From Warburgia ugandensis (Eukaryota; Streptophyta; Magnoliopsida; Canellales; Canellaceae), in the NCBI GenBank assembly GCA_035236585.1, contig CP141137.1, positions 45,158,057 to 45,222,056 of the forward strand: a stretch of 64,000 bases of DNA, read 5' to 3'. Both the position numbers and the translations under genes were made by a program. Under the pieces are notes generated by a model. That model did no database searches, was not told the origin of the DNA, and worked only from the letters and a program-made list of their open reading frames with translations. Shown one piece after another: positions 45,939-55,616 of this stretch; the stretch's first letter is position 1, and each line of letters starts with the position of its first letter.

Positions 45939-46467
45939 TGTCAGAGCTGATTGAAAATAAGTCGCACCTCTTCATTCACATAGTAGTGCTTATATACATG
46001 AATGTTTATATGTCTATGGGGATTTTATCCCTATAATTTCTCAGTCCTAAATAGTAGGTTATGATTCTTGCATTCTTTCTATTGTACATGGGAAATTAGA
46101 TTCCTGATTTTCCACTAATTCTTGATTTTCCTCTAATAGATGTGCCCCATGCTTGGACTCCCCATAATATCTACGTGAGATGAGCTTGAGTTCTTAGTGG
46201 CTCCACGAGATAGTTTTAGAATCTTTGTGGCCTCGTTAAGTGATTTTTGAGTCTCCAGAGATGATGTAATAGAGTTCAAGACTGGTCAGAGGAAGTTGGC
46301 TAAAAGTATTCAAGAGTTTGTTCTTTTGACCAGGTCAGTAAAGGGTATCATTCCCTCCCATATCTCATGCATTTCCATCATTTTCTCCCCCTTTATCTAA
46401 TCCACTCTCCTCCTCCTCCCCAAATCTCATGTGTCTCCTCCTTTTCTCTCGCTTAACTTACATAACA
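45939..46467 (-). mobile_element. Copia LTR, complete (529 bp)
   Basis: The plus view begins TGTCAGAGCTGATTG at 45939 and ends TTACATAACA at 46467. It matches 36185-36655 along its length, with one extra block of about 45 bases around 46095-46135. It is the 5' LTR of a second copia copy whose body is replaced by Athila sequence. Confidence 0.78.
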
Positions 46468-48352
46468 CCCCTCCTTATGTCTCTTTCTCCTTAAAATAGG
46501 AAAAGAGCTAAAAATAGAAGCAAGAGTGAGTTTGACAATTTCTATGAACGCTTCTCTAAGAATCACCATTCAAATAGATAAATATCTTCTAATTTCTACA
46601 TGTTACATTTAATCTTGCATGTGTGGGAGAAAAATAAGGGATTATTGATATTTTCATCTCATTACAAATTTTCTAACTTAATTCTTGTGGGTTTTTTTCT
46701 TTTTCTTTTTATTTTTGTAATAGTCAAGATAAAAAATATTCATGAAAGGAGAGAAAATTACTAGCAAATTTTCCAATATAAAAAGAAGATTTGCAAACCC
46801 CAATCTTTGCAAGGGCTCTCCAAGATCACTAAACAAAAGAAGACATCATAAAATTAATAGATTTACATTTACAGTTATGATGATGACTATATTAATTTTA
46901 TTAATCATCCAAAGTTTGGCCAAAGAATTATCATTGGAACTCATTTCTACACCCTACATTTATGCCTCACTTGGTTTTGTAATATATGTTCAAGTTTCTA
47001 TGGAGAAGAAAGTGTTGTGTATCATTTGACTCACTTCTGATGGACTCAATCAGGTCATAGACCATGTCCCCTAAAGATTCCCACTTAGAATCTGCAATCG
47101 TCCTCCTACAATTTCCTATTCGAGCATGACACTGAATGGGATACAACATCTTTAGGACTCCATATCACATTTAGACACATATTTACAATGTTAGAAGTGT
47201 ATTAAAAATTTGTCAACAATATGAGGAATGCCCACTCAAAGCTACATTTATTATTTGTGTTATAGAAGTAATGGGATAAAAGACTAAGATATCTTTCTTA
47301 GAAGGTCAATTTTCCTAGTATACTATCCTTACTAGAGTTTCCTCTCTCTCTCTCTCTCTCCCTTTTGCTACCATAATTATATCTAAAATGTTTTCTTCAT
47401 CATTAGTAGTGAACAAAATATACAAATAAAAGGAAGAGAAAAAGGTGATAACTTGGAACCCTCCTTTTAGGTCTTCTTATTTCATGTTTCCATTGATGGC
47501 TCATTTTTGTGATATGGGTGTTATCAGGAGAGGGTCCATTACTTTGGAACCGATATTGACATTCCAATAAGAGGAAGAGAGTCCCTAAAATAGGAATTCT
47601 TCATCAACTATCCTTTTACAGCTCTAGGAAGAGAAGAAGAAAAAACTAAGGTAAGATTAGTGGAAGTCAAACTAGGGCCCATTATTGTTCAAGGCCAGCA
47701 GGTTTGTTTTTGCAAATTTACCTAAGCACATCATGTCCCTATTGATGAGTCCCTACAATGTTATGTCATGCATCTAGTTGTAATTTTTGTTTCAGATGCC
47801 ATCTTGTCATGATTTGTAGCTAATTAATTTTCTAGTTATCGACTCATTTCATCATTCGTATTAATAAAAATAACTCGAATTCAACACTTGTAGATTGTGT
47901 TTCTATGTAGTTTAAAACTTCACTATTGAGATTTAAAAAGAAAAAATAAAGTTATTATAATCTTATAATTGCTATATTTCTTACTAGAATATTTGTTCTG
48001 TCCGATGCATGGATAACATTTGATCATTTGATTACTTTGTTTCTATTTATGGATTTGTTTTGTGATTGTTTGATGAAATGGGTACTCATTGCTTATGTCA
48101 TATTATATTTTCTTGTTGGTTTTGACTAAAATTTTGATCCTTTGCTTAGATAATGACTTGTTCTTCTTTATTACTTTCTTTAGGTATTATCTTTCAATAA
48201 CCTTATGAGCTTGTTTTCATTATGTTTTAAGAAACAAACTTTGGTTACAAGAAATTGGGCATCTTTAATTTGCATTTTAACTAGCATTTCATCTATTTTG
48301 ATTGATTTTTCTCGAGAATAGAAGATGAAAAATAAAAATTCTTTTCATTAAA
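46468..48352. other. Unassigned stretch
   Basis: A 95-codon plus-strand open frame (46742-47029) starts basic (KGEKITSKFSNIKRRFANPN) and has one hydrophobic segment (VMMMTILILLIIQSLA). I do not recognise it and cannot tell it from chance. A CT run lies at 47342-47362. The part just before 48353 could include intron sequence of the AP-4 epsilon relic. Confidence 0.3.
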
Positions 48353-48585
48353 ATGATGCCCTCATTATGTGTAATGCTGCATCAATTATATGTACTAAAT
48401 TCTCATGGGATAAAGTTTGTTTATCTATGTCAATCCTTAATTGATGAACTATGGGCATCACATTCATCAGACTTGCATCAGCATGCATGTGAACTACAAG
48501 GAGTATTAGGTTTAGATGCTAAAGCTCTTGAGTGTATTATGCCAGCAAATGGAGGTTGTGAAGACATCAAAGACAATAATTGATC
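48353..48585 (+). pseudogene. AP-4 complex subunit epsilon exon relic
   Basis: AP-4 is an adaptor complex that sorts cargo at the trans-Golgi network; epsilon is one of its two large subunits. The plus strand reads GIKFVYLCQSLIDELWASHS, SDLHQHACELQGVLGLDAKA and LECIMPANGGCEDIKDNN, then a stop. As I remember plant epsilon-adaptins, the corresponding stretch has the pattern CQSLI.EL.ASHS.DLQQ.AYELQ..L.LDA.A...I(M/I)P.DA.CEDIE.DK, ahead of the hinge. The match covers one segment of about 60 residues. A stop follows at the point where coding should continue (DNN-stop-SSFQ against DKNLSFLN), and I found no neighbouring exon. It is most likely an isolated captured or decayed fragment. A true exon of a very long gene extending outside the window is less likely, because of the stop. 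Confidence 0.65.
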
Positions 48586-49524
48586 TTCGTTCCAATAGTT
48601 ATTTATTAAACTAGTTATAATATTGTCTACCTTCTCGTGGCTGCAAGGCAAGCTTATGTTTTTATACTTTGATAAGTTACATGTTGCTCCATTTGTGAGC
48701 ATTTGCATGCCAAACATTTTCAAGACAACTATCAAAGCTTCATTCCAAATGCAGGTGCCATCTCTATTCTCCTAATTTGAATCCTTTTCATAATGTGTTG
48801 TAATTCTTACGAACAAAGTCATAGCTTACAACAATCATATTTTCAGGAGCTTTCACGACAAGATGTTAGCGATTAGAATAAGATAAACTTTGATGTTGGT
48901 GAATCTTATGAATTGGATTTAGTAGTGAATATAAGTGTCAGACATCAAATTAACAGGTGGAAACTGCTTGAAGTATACTGGCAAACATTAGTTGGTTTGG
49001 ATTTCCTTGAATAGAGAATCTATAGCAAATGGATTGATATATAAATGCGAGAATCTCTCCTCACTGTCACCATACTGAAGAAAAATATTAAAATGTAGAG
49101 AATGAAATGCTGATATCACTTTAGTTGATCAATATTCTATAAGATCAGTTAAGTTGATCAATATTTTGTAAGATATTGAAGCAAAGATATAGCAAAAGTA
49201 GGCACCGTAATATCAAAAATCATAGTTAGATCAGCTAGAATGCTTAGTTACTAATAGTAATTTGCGAATCCATCCACACCCACGTCCAATGTAAATTGGG
49301 GTTTTTTTTATCCATGATATGAACATATCAAAGACCCCCAATCTGTATATAATCTGTATTCACATGGATTGGATTTGATTCAGTTCGCTTATTTGCTCGT
49401 ACTAAACCTAATGATTCTTAAGAGATCCACTTATTCGACTAATAATATATAATAAGATTATAATTAAGAAAAATATTAAATTAGAAGAAGAAATTACATA
49501 GAAAGGGCTAGAGAGGATTGCACA
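48586..49524. other. Unassigned AT-rich stretch
   Basis: No coding exon is readable after the AP-4 epsilon relic. The words 'agttgatcaatattttgtaagat' occur twice in tandem at about 49122-49175. Confidence 0.4.
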
Positions 49525-49690
49525 AAAGCCAATGTAGCACAGTGGTAAGGCTAAGGCACATCTTCCGTAAGTAGATCATGAGTTTGAGTACTACATTGCA
49601 TCCCTTAGGTGATGTAGGAAAGGGTGTCTAACTTAAAGAGGGACATAGAAGTATTTAAAATTTTCAAATACTTACTAGACACAAAGAAGA
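49525..49690 (+). mobile_element. Candidate tRNA-derived SINE
   Basis: TAGCACAGTGGTAAGG at 49535 fits the RNA polymerase III A box (TRGCNNAGYNGG), and GAGTTTGAGTAC at 49580 fits a degenerate B box (GGTTCGANTCC). They are about 30 bp apart inside a tRNA-like head. The region is followed by about 90 bp of unrelated tail. No poly(A) or target duplication was established, and the 3' end is approximate. Confidence 0.5.
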
Positions 49691-50364
49691 ATAAGAAAGG
49701 AGTGCAATTCAAAAGGTTGAAAAAACCCTACTTATTTAATATGTTGTAAATGTGAAAGCTAAATGTGGGACACATAACAAGGTGGACACCTTAGACCTAA
49801 GAAGACATATAAAAGAGCCAGAGCCAAAAAATAAAATGACTCTAGCTTTAGCATTTAAAACAAGTCATCCAAGTCATTGCCTGTAGAGCTTAGGTGAGAT
49901 CTAATTGATATAGACCCCAAGCTAAGTAATCAAGTGGGCCTTTTGAATCCACAATCACCATAGAAATGATGTTCATGCTCCCATATTAGTAATAAGATCT
50001 TACAAGTCATATTTTATATGATTGATTTCTGAGGGCTCATAAGAAGTACGATGTTCAAAGAAACCACCACCACCATCTAATAGAAAACTGTTTGACAAAG
50101 AGAGTTGTATATATCATTATATGATATTAAGAGCCATGATACCTTTTCTCTTAATAAAAGGAATTCATATTTTTATTTTTACTAATTTTATCCCATAGAC
50201 TACAAGAGGTTTCTCCCTTCTTATAGTACTAGATGTAAGAGAGCTTTTCTATGAGTTGCATGGATGGGAATGGTTTACACCACTCAATTAATTAGTTTGG
50301 ATCACATGGACAGCCAGCCAATTTTCAACATTTGTAGATATGTTTAAGCATATTAAGAGTGAAC
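49691..50364. other. Unassigned stretch left of the compact LTR element
   Basis: No gene is seen. Confidence 0.4.
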
Positions 50365-50901
50365 TGTCACAGACTTGCATTGCAAGGCCCATGATTGAGG
50401 CCTACAAGCTCCAAGGAAGGCGAATGTGGATGTAGCCTGAGGGACTTAGGCTAGTGTTCCTAGATCTGTGGAGCAAGTGCTGGTTTCTGGAAAAATCCTT
50501 GTAAATATCTAGATCTTATGTAATAGAGTCTAGAGTACTCTGAGAGAATGGTAGTGTAATCTAGAAAGAATCGGAGGGTTCTAGAATACAATATGGACCC
50601 TTGATGTATTGACACTTGAACAATCCCAGCCATATATTGAGGAAGTGGATGCGAGTGAGCATGTATAAATAGGGGTTAACTCCTCATTTGTAGTCAAATA
50701 GCTCGTTGTAGATTAGTCAATTGAGGAATAATAGGTTCTCTTTGAGTTGGTCTCTTCTTGAGTTCTCTCATTACTTTAGAAGGTGTCAGTGTAGCCCTAG
50801 CAACTGAGAGTGGGGCAATGAAGGCTAACTTGTGTTTTAAAAAGGAGTTTAGCACAAGTGCCCCATGGATTTAGCATAGCTAAAACTGCAACCCCATAAC
50901 A
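50365..50901 (+). repeat. 5' LTR of the compact element (537 bp)
   Basis: Starts TGTCACAGACTTGCATTGC and ends CCCCATAACA. 'tataaatagg' at about 50674 is a good TATA box, about 310 bases from the LTR start. Confidence 0.85.
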
Positions 50902-50903
50902 AG

Positions 50904-50915
50904 TGGTATCAGAGC
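50904..50915 (+). promoter_or_regulatory. Primer-binding site of the compact element
   Basis: TGGTATCAGAGC, an exact match to the initiator Met-tRNA 3' end complement, starts two bases after the 5' LTR. Confidence 0.9.
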
Positions 50916-50973
50916 AGAGGTTAGGTAGTTTAAGAACTACTTGTGGAGATTGTGTGAACCTCGTGATAGCATC

Positions 50974-52400
50974 ATGGAAAATGAGCTAGGAGTGACCAAC
51001 ATGCCTATGGATGTTCAATAAAGGAGTAGGAGGGAGAAGTCCAAAGATCCATCAAGGGAGTTGGCTTTGGATGCTCACCTCATTACATTGGAGGAAAGGT
51101 TTGGTGAGTTAGAATGAACCTTGTTTGAATGTTTGGAGAAGTCTAGTGCCTTCATGGACACCTTGCATAGTCTTAAGGGAGCCATGCAAAACACAGTTGA
51201 GGTGTTTAATTATATGGAACAGAATAGTTTGCTCTTAAATTCAAGATCCCTGAACTTACAAGTTACAAGGAACCCATGATGCCAAGGACTTGAAAATTTT
51301 CCCATGTCCAATGGAGTAATACTTTAGTGTTTCTAAGATTTCTGAGGAGGCCATGAAGGTGGATGTGGCAATGATGTATCTCATTGACGACGTGATGCTA
51401 TGATGGAGAGGAAGGTATGGTGATGTAGCTGATGGTCACTACACCATAGTCACTTAGTAAGACTTTAAGAAAGAGGTCAAAGTCTAATTCTTCTAGAGAA
51501 TGTAGAGTATTTGGCTCGAAAGAATCTGAAGCAGCTAAAGCATACATGATCTACCCATGAATATGTCAAACAATTCACTTCTTTGCTCCTGAACATCTCG
51601 AAGATGACTGAAAAGGACAAGTTGTTATTCATCATGGACGGGTTACAACCTTGGGTAGAATAAGAGTTGTAAAGGAGGAGAGTGCAAGACTTGGCAATTG
51701 CACTCTTAGTTATAAAGAAATTAGTGGAGTTAAGAGGGCTGAAGGCAGTAGTGAGGAGAAGAAGAGCAAGTGTAATGGAGCTAATGATGGGGAAGACAAA
51801 CCTAAGGGTCCAAAGGAAGAAGGCAAGGAGGGTTGACATGACTCCAAGGGCAAAGGTATGTTCATCCCTTGTCACTCTGGTTGGTTCATATGTGATGTGG
51901 GTCATTGGGTAGTAGACTATCCAAATAGGAAGACCCTCAATACCTTTGTCATTGAAAAGGAGAACCATAAGGTAAGGGATGAGGATGAAGGGGAGGACCT
52001 TAAGATGGGGGCACTTAGACTCCTCGCCATGATGAGGCAGGCATCAGGGACCAAGACTATTACTCAGACAGGGAAGAGTTTGATGTATGTGGATGTGTGC
52101 CTCAATGGCAAAGGCACATGAGTAATGGTGGACACAAGAGCCACTCACAACTTCATCTTAGAGGGGGAGGCTAAGAGGATAGGCTTCAATGGCAAAGTAA
52201 GGATGGCAAAAAGTAAAGAAGGATGCTATTTGCCTTGCAATTAGTAGAGGGATCCATAGAAAGTGTGGTGTTAGCACAACTAGGCTCTCATCATCTAGGT
52301 GTCATCAAGGTGCTATGGTCTAAAGGGTCAAAGGAGAAACAATCTTTGACAAGGGTGTGCTACAATAGGAAAAATCTAGGGGGAACAAGACTACGTAGGT
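50974..52400 (+). pseudogene. gag - zinc knuckle - protease of the compact element (broken)
   Basis: A start at 50974 gives MENELGVTNMPMDVQ and a stop. Further pieces, in different frames, are ELALDAHLITLEERFGELE, VEYLARKNLKQLKHT, VKQFTSLLLNISKMTEKDKL, LFIMDGLQPWVE and VQDLAIALLVIKKLVEL: a Ty3/gypsy gag with its 'L..L.QTGTV..Y...F' and 'F..GL..W....L' features. About 51855-51925 reads CHSGWFICDVGHWVVDYP, a zinc knuckle in which the last cysteine is tyrosine. About 52080-52190 reads YVDVCLNGKGT, stop, VMVDTRATHNFI, EGEAKRIGF, a retropepsin with DTR where DTG is required. A stop also falls just before the active site. Coding similarity ends by about 52400. Confidence 0.8.
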
Positions 52401-52718
52401 ATATATAGGGGCACAGCAGTTGGTAGCTTCCACGCTAATGTGCAGGAGGCACAACAGTGAATGGCAGCAAAGCAGAAGCGCAAGAGGTGTGACAACTCAC
52501 AATGGTGCAAAGGCACACAAGTGTGCACAAGTGTGCAATAGTTCACACAACATACAGGAGATAAGAAAAGTCCCCCACAAAGTTGGCTAGAAGCCAATGT
52601 GCAAGGGAAGGAATGCAGTAAGGCATCTCATGTGGATCACAAGGTAGCATGGGATGTGCCCGATAGAAAAATCTACAACATGAATGGAGATGAGTCAATG
52701 AGGGTGTTGACATTATCA

Positions 52719-52730
52719 AGTGGGAGAGAA
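52719..52730 (+). promoter_or_regulatory. Polypurine tract of the compact element
   Basis: aagtgggagaga(a) lies immediately before the 3' LTR. Confidence 0.65.
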
Positions 52731-53285
52731 TCTCACAAACTTGCACTGCAAGACTAATGCTGATAGGTTCTAAGGAAGCCTTGTTTAGCTTGTGGATGCA
52801 TCCTTAGGGACTTAGGCTCGTGTTCTTGGATATGTGGAACAAGATGTGATTCTAGAAGGGCTAGGTTTTGGACAAATCCTTGTAAATATCTAGATCTTAT
52901 GTAATAGAGTCTAGAATACTCTAGAAGAATGGTAGCGTAATCTAGAAAGAGTAGGAGGGTTCCAGAATACGAACTAGACTGTTGATGCATTGATACTAGG
53001 AATAATCCTAGCCATCCATTGAGGAGGTGGATCAGGGTGAGCATGTATAAATAGGGGTTAGCTTTTCAGTTGTAATTAGACAACTCATTGTAGATTACTC
53101 AACAAAGGAATAATAGGTTCTCTTTGAGTTGGTCTCTTCTTGAGTTCTCTCATTGCTCTAAAGGGTGAGTGAGTGTAGCTGTAGGAAATAAGAACGAGGA
53201 GTTGAAGGATAACTTATGCTTTGCAAAGTAGTTGTGCGCATATGCCACATAGGTTTAGCATAGGTGAAACTACAAGCCCGTGACA
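52731..53285 (+). repeat. 3' LTR of the compact element (555 bp)
   Basis: Starts TCTCACAAACTTGCACTGC (the initial TG mutated to TC) and ends GCCCGTGACA; 'tataaatagg' recurs at about 53046. Many substitutions and several small indels separate the two LTRs, so the insertion is old. Confidence 0.85.
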
Positions 53286-53599
53286 GAATGCTGCCTTTTT
53301 TTAATCAAGCAATACATTAAGTTTGGAATAACTTTATAAGTTAGAGATCAATTTCATAATCATTGAATGCTTTTTAGCTTATGTTTCTTTTGGTCTGAAA
53401 TCAAGACTATTCATTTCTGTTTCATTTTTCAAATACCCAAATCAAGTGACTAGGATTATCTGAATGTAATGATTTCTCCTAAGTGCAATCTACTCATTAA
53501 GACTCATACGAGAGCCTACTCCTATCGGACTCTTGCCAAAAACCTATCTTCCAAGTTCACTTCTTAAATTTGCAGCCTTTAGTCCATTCACTAACAATA
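53286..53599. other. Short non-coding stretch between the compact element and the second UGT relic
   Basis: No gene or element boundary is seen beyond the LTR end. Confidence 0.4.
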
Positions 53600-54340
53600 G
53601 AAAGAGAGTAAATTATAGGAACTCCAATCTTCACTCTTACTTCTTAAGCTGCTCTCTTTAGTTCCTTAATGTTTTTCTTTTAAAAGCTTCCCTTCATAAC
53701 TCTCCACATCCGTATATATAACTCACCATACCATCCTACCTATCAATCACCCAGATCGTAACCTTTAATTCATCACACAACAACGAAGCATTTATCTTTG
53801 GTTTGGCATAAAGAGGCCAAGTCATCATGGGAACACCGAAAACAATACTCTCTAGCACTGAGATCCACTCGCAATGTGACATATACCCACCAATTGAACC
53901 AAGGCTCAACATCTCCATCAATGGGGTCCACCAAGTAGGGCCCACCAAGAGACCACGATACCTTGTCCACAAGTACAACTTACAAATCCATGCATTTGGC
54001 AAATAATTAATCTAACACATATTCACCATCCACTTTGGGAACTACATCTTTAGGCTAGAGAACCACCCCTATAAATCTTTATCGGCTTCTCTTCATGCCT
54101 AAAAGGAAGCTCCCTCATCTACTTTAGTGGCAATTTTCCAGGACTAGCTACCAAATGATACAAAAAGAACTAAATGCATCAATTGCTTGGCTAGTCATTT
54201 TAAGCAACCCTACATGTCATTCTAATTTCTAGTTTAATAAGAGGACCTGAAGGTTATACAAGCGAGATTGGGAGCTTCTTGAAGTCCACTTTATCTTTTA
54301 GGGCTCTAATAGACTTGTCCTACAATTTCTTTGATGTATT
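53600..54340 (-). pseudogene. Second family-1 UDP-glycosyltransferase relic
   Basis: From high to low coordinates the minus strand reads RALKDKVDFKKLPISLV, LVLFVSFGS (near 54165), SIGGYMSHCEWISVLESIVF (near 53900), GVPMMTWPLYAKPKINASLL, CDELKVTIWVIDR, and after shifts EGKLLKEKH and ESSLRSKSEDWSSYN (near 53650). It contains the second half of the PSPG box, in which the conserved HCGW is HCEW, and the C-terminal 'GK..R.R...LK..A......GSSY' region. The part between SFGS and the PSPG box is unreadable. It overlaps in coverage with the relic at 33105-33958 on the same strand, so these are two separate copies about 20 kb apart. Both lost their N-terminal acceptor half. Confidence 0.8.
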
Positions 54341-55038
54341 TACTAAAATAACAATGCTAAATTGACTGCTACTGACCACATTTGTTGAGCCCATCTTTGC
54401 ATGATTGAAATTATTCATTCCATTGCTCCAACTTTACATTTCTTACAGATTAAAAATCCTGTGGATGGATGATTCTAGCTTCTACAAAACTGTGGGCTAT
54501 TTGTAAGGTTTTTAAATTGTGTATTTCTATCCATGCTTTGTTAGATGTTGAAAAAATATAAAAAAAGAAACTTGCACATAATCAATCTGATGAACCTTAA
54601 TTTAGAGGCATGTGTCAAAATGTGGTTATTAAAGATAGTTAAAGCCTCCCAAATTGTGCAAAGGATAAGATAGCTCTATCTATGAGATTCAACCAACTCA
54701 GATTCAATATGTATCTCATTGATTTTCACAATCAAAATATATTCATACTTTTTTCTTTAAGATGAATCCTATATACAATAATAAAGTCTTCAAAATCTCT
54801 CTTTAAATCGCAATAACTCTTAAAAAAAATAGAATATTAGGAGTTCAATTCACTACAAATACAAGATTAAAATGGATTATGTGCCAAGTTCTAAGAAAAA
54901 CTGAGATTAAAAAGAACTTCACTAGTAGAACCTTAAAACAAGAGTGATACCAAAGGGTTGGACTTTAGAACTAGAGATCTTCACAAATAGATAAACCATT
55001 GAAAGAAAAACTTCCCAAGTTTAGAGCACTATGTTGAT
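54341..55038. other. Non-coding stretch left of the second Athila-like element
   Basis: No gene is seen. Confidence 0.4.
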
Positions 55039-55616
55039 TGTTTTATCACAAGTGCACAGGCTATTGTAGTATAGCTTATGCAAGTACAGGTCGATCTCAC
55101 AAGGACTTGACTTAAAAAGATGGAGTTTAAATAAAATTTAATTATTCAAAAATTTAAAAAAAGGATAAAAAATAAATATCACTAAATTATAAACTCAAAT
55201 AATGAAAATTACAAAAATGCAAGCTAAAAAAGACATAAAATTAACTAAAGAAACAAACAAAATCTACTTCCCTAGCTTGATTATGAGAAAATTCTTCAAA
55301 TCTGACATCATCAATGTCAATCAACCTTCATTAATCTCTCACAATGGTTGTATTGTTGAGATTTCCTAAATTTAGATATGGCTAAAGATTGCTTTTGGGT
55401 TTTGGATGGCTTAGATTGAATCTCTGGATTTCAGATTAAAGATCAGGAAGGATGAATCAACTAGGAGACATCCTAAGAATAAGATCTAGGAATTTATTGA
55501 AATTCTGAAATGAAAAAGATCAAGAAATAAAGAAATCATGTTTATTAAAGCTAGAATGTTGATTTGGTTAAGCTTGAATAAAATGGGTTTGGATAACACA
55601 GTTCCTAGAATTAACT

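Larger units (their letters stand above)
50365..53285 (+). mobile_element. Compact LTR retrotransposon with gag and protease only
   Basis: The 5' LTR (50365-50901) and 3' LTR (52731-53285) align along their length. Shared blocks include 'atccttgtaaatatctagatcttatgtaatagagtctaga' and 'aggaataataggttctctttgagttggtctcttcttgagttctctcatt'. The internal region is only 1829 bp and holds gag and a protease start but no reverse transcriptase, RNase H or integrase. Such elements depend on enzymes from a relative. The flanks TGAAC (left) and GAATG (right) do not give a clean 5-bp duplication. Confidence 0.85.

Noticed and set aside
50903..50920. tRNA gene suggested by TGGTATCAGAGC
   Set aside because: It is a primer-binding site (12 bases) next to an LTR, with no tRNA body.
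51477..51968. 163-codon minus-strand frame
   Set aside because: Antisense to gag of the compact LTR element, which reads convincingly on the plus strand.
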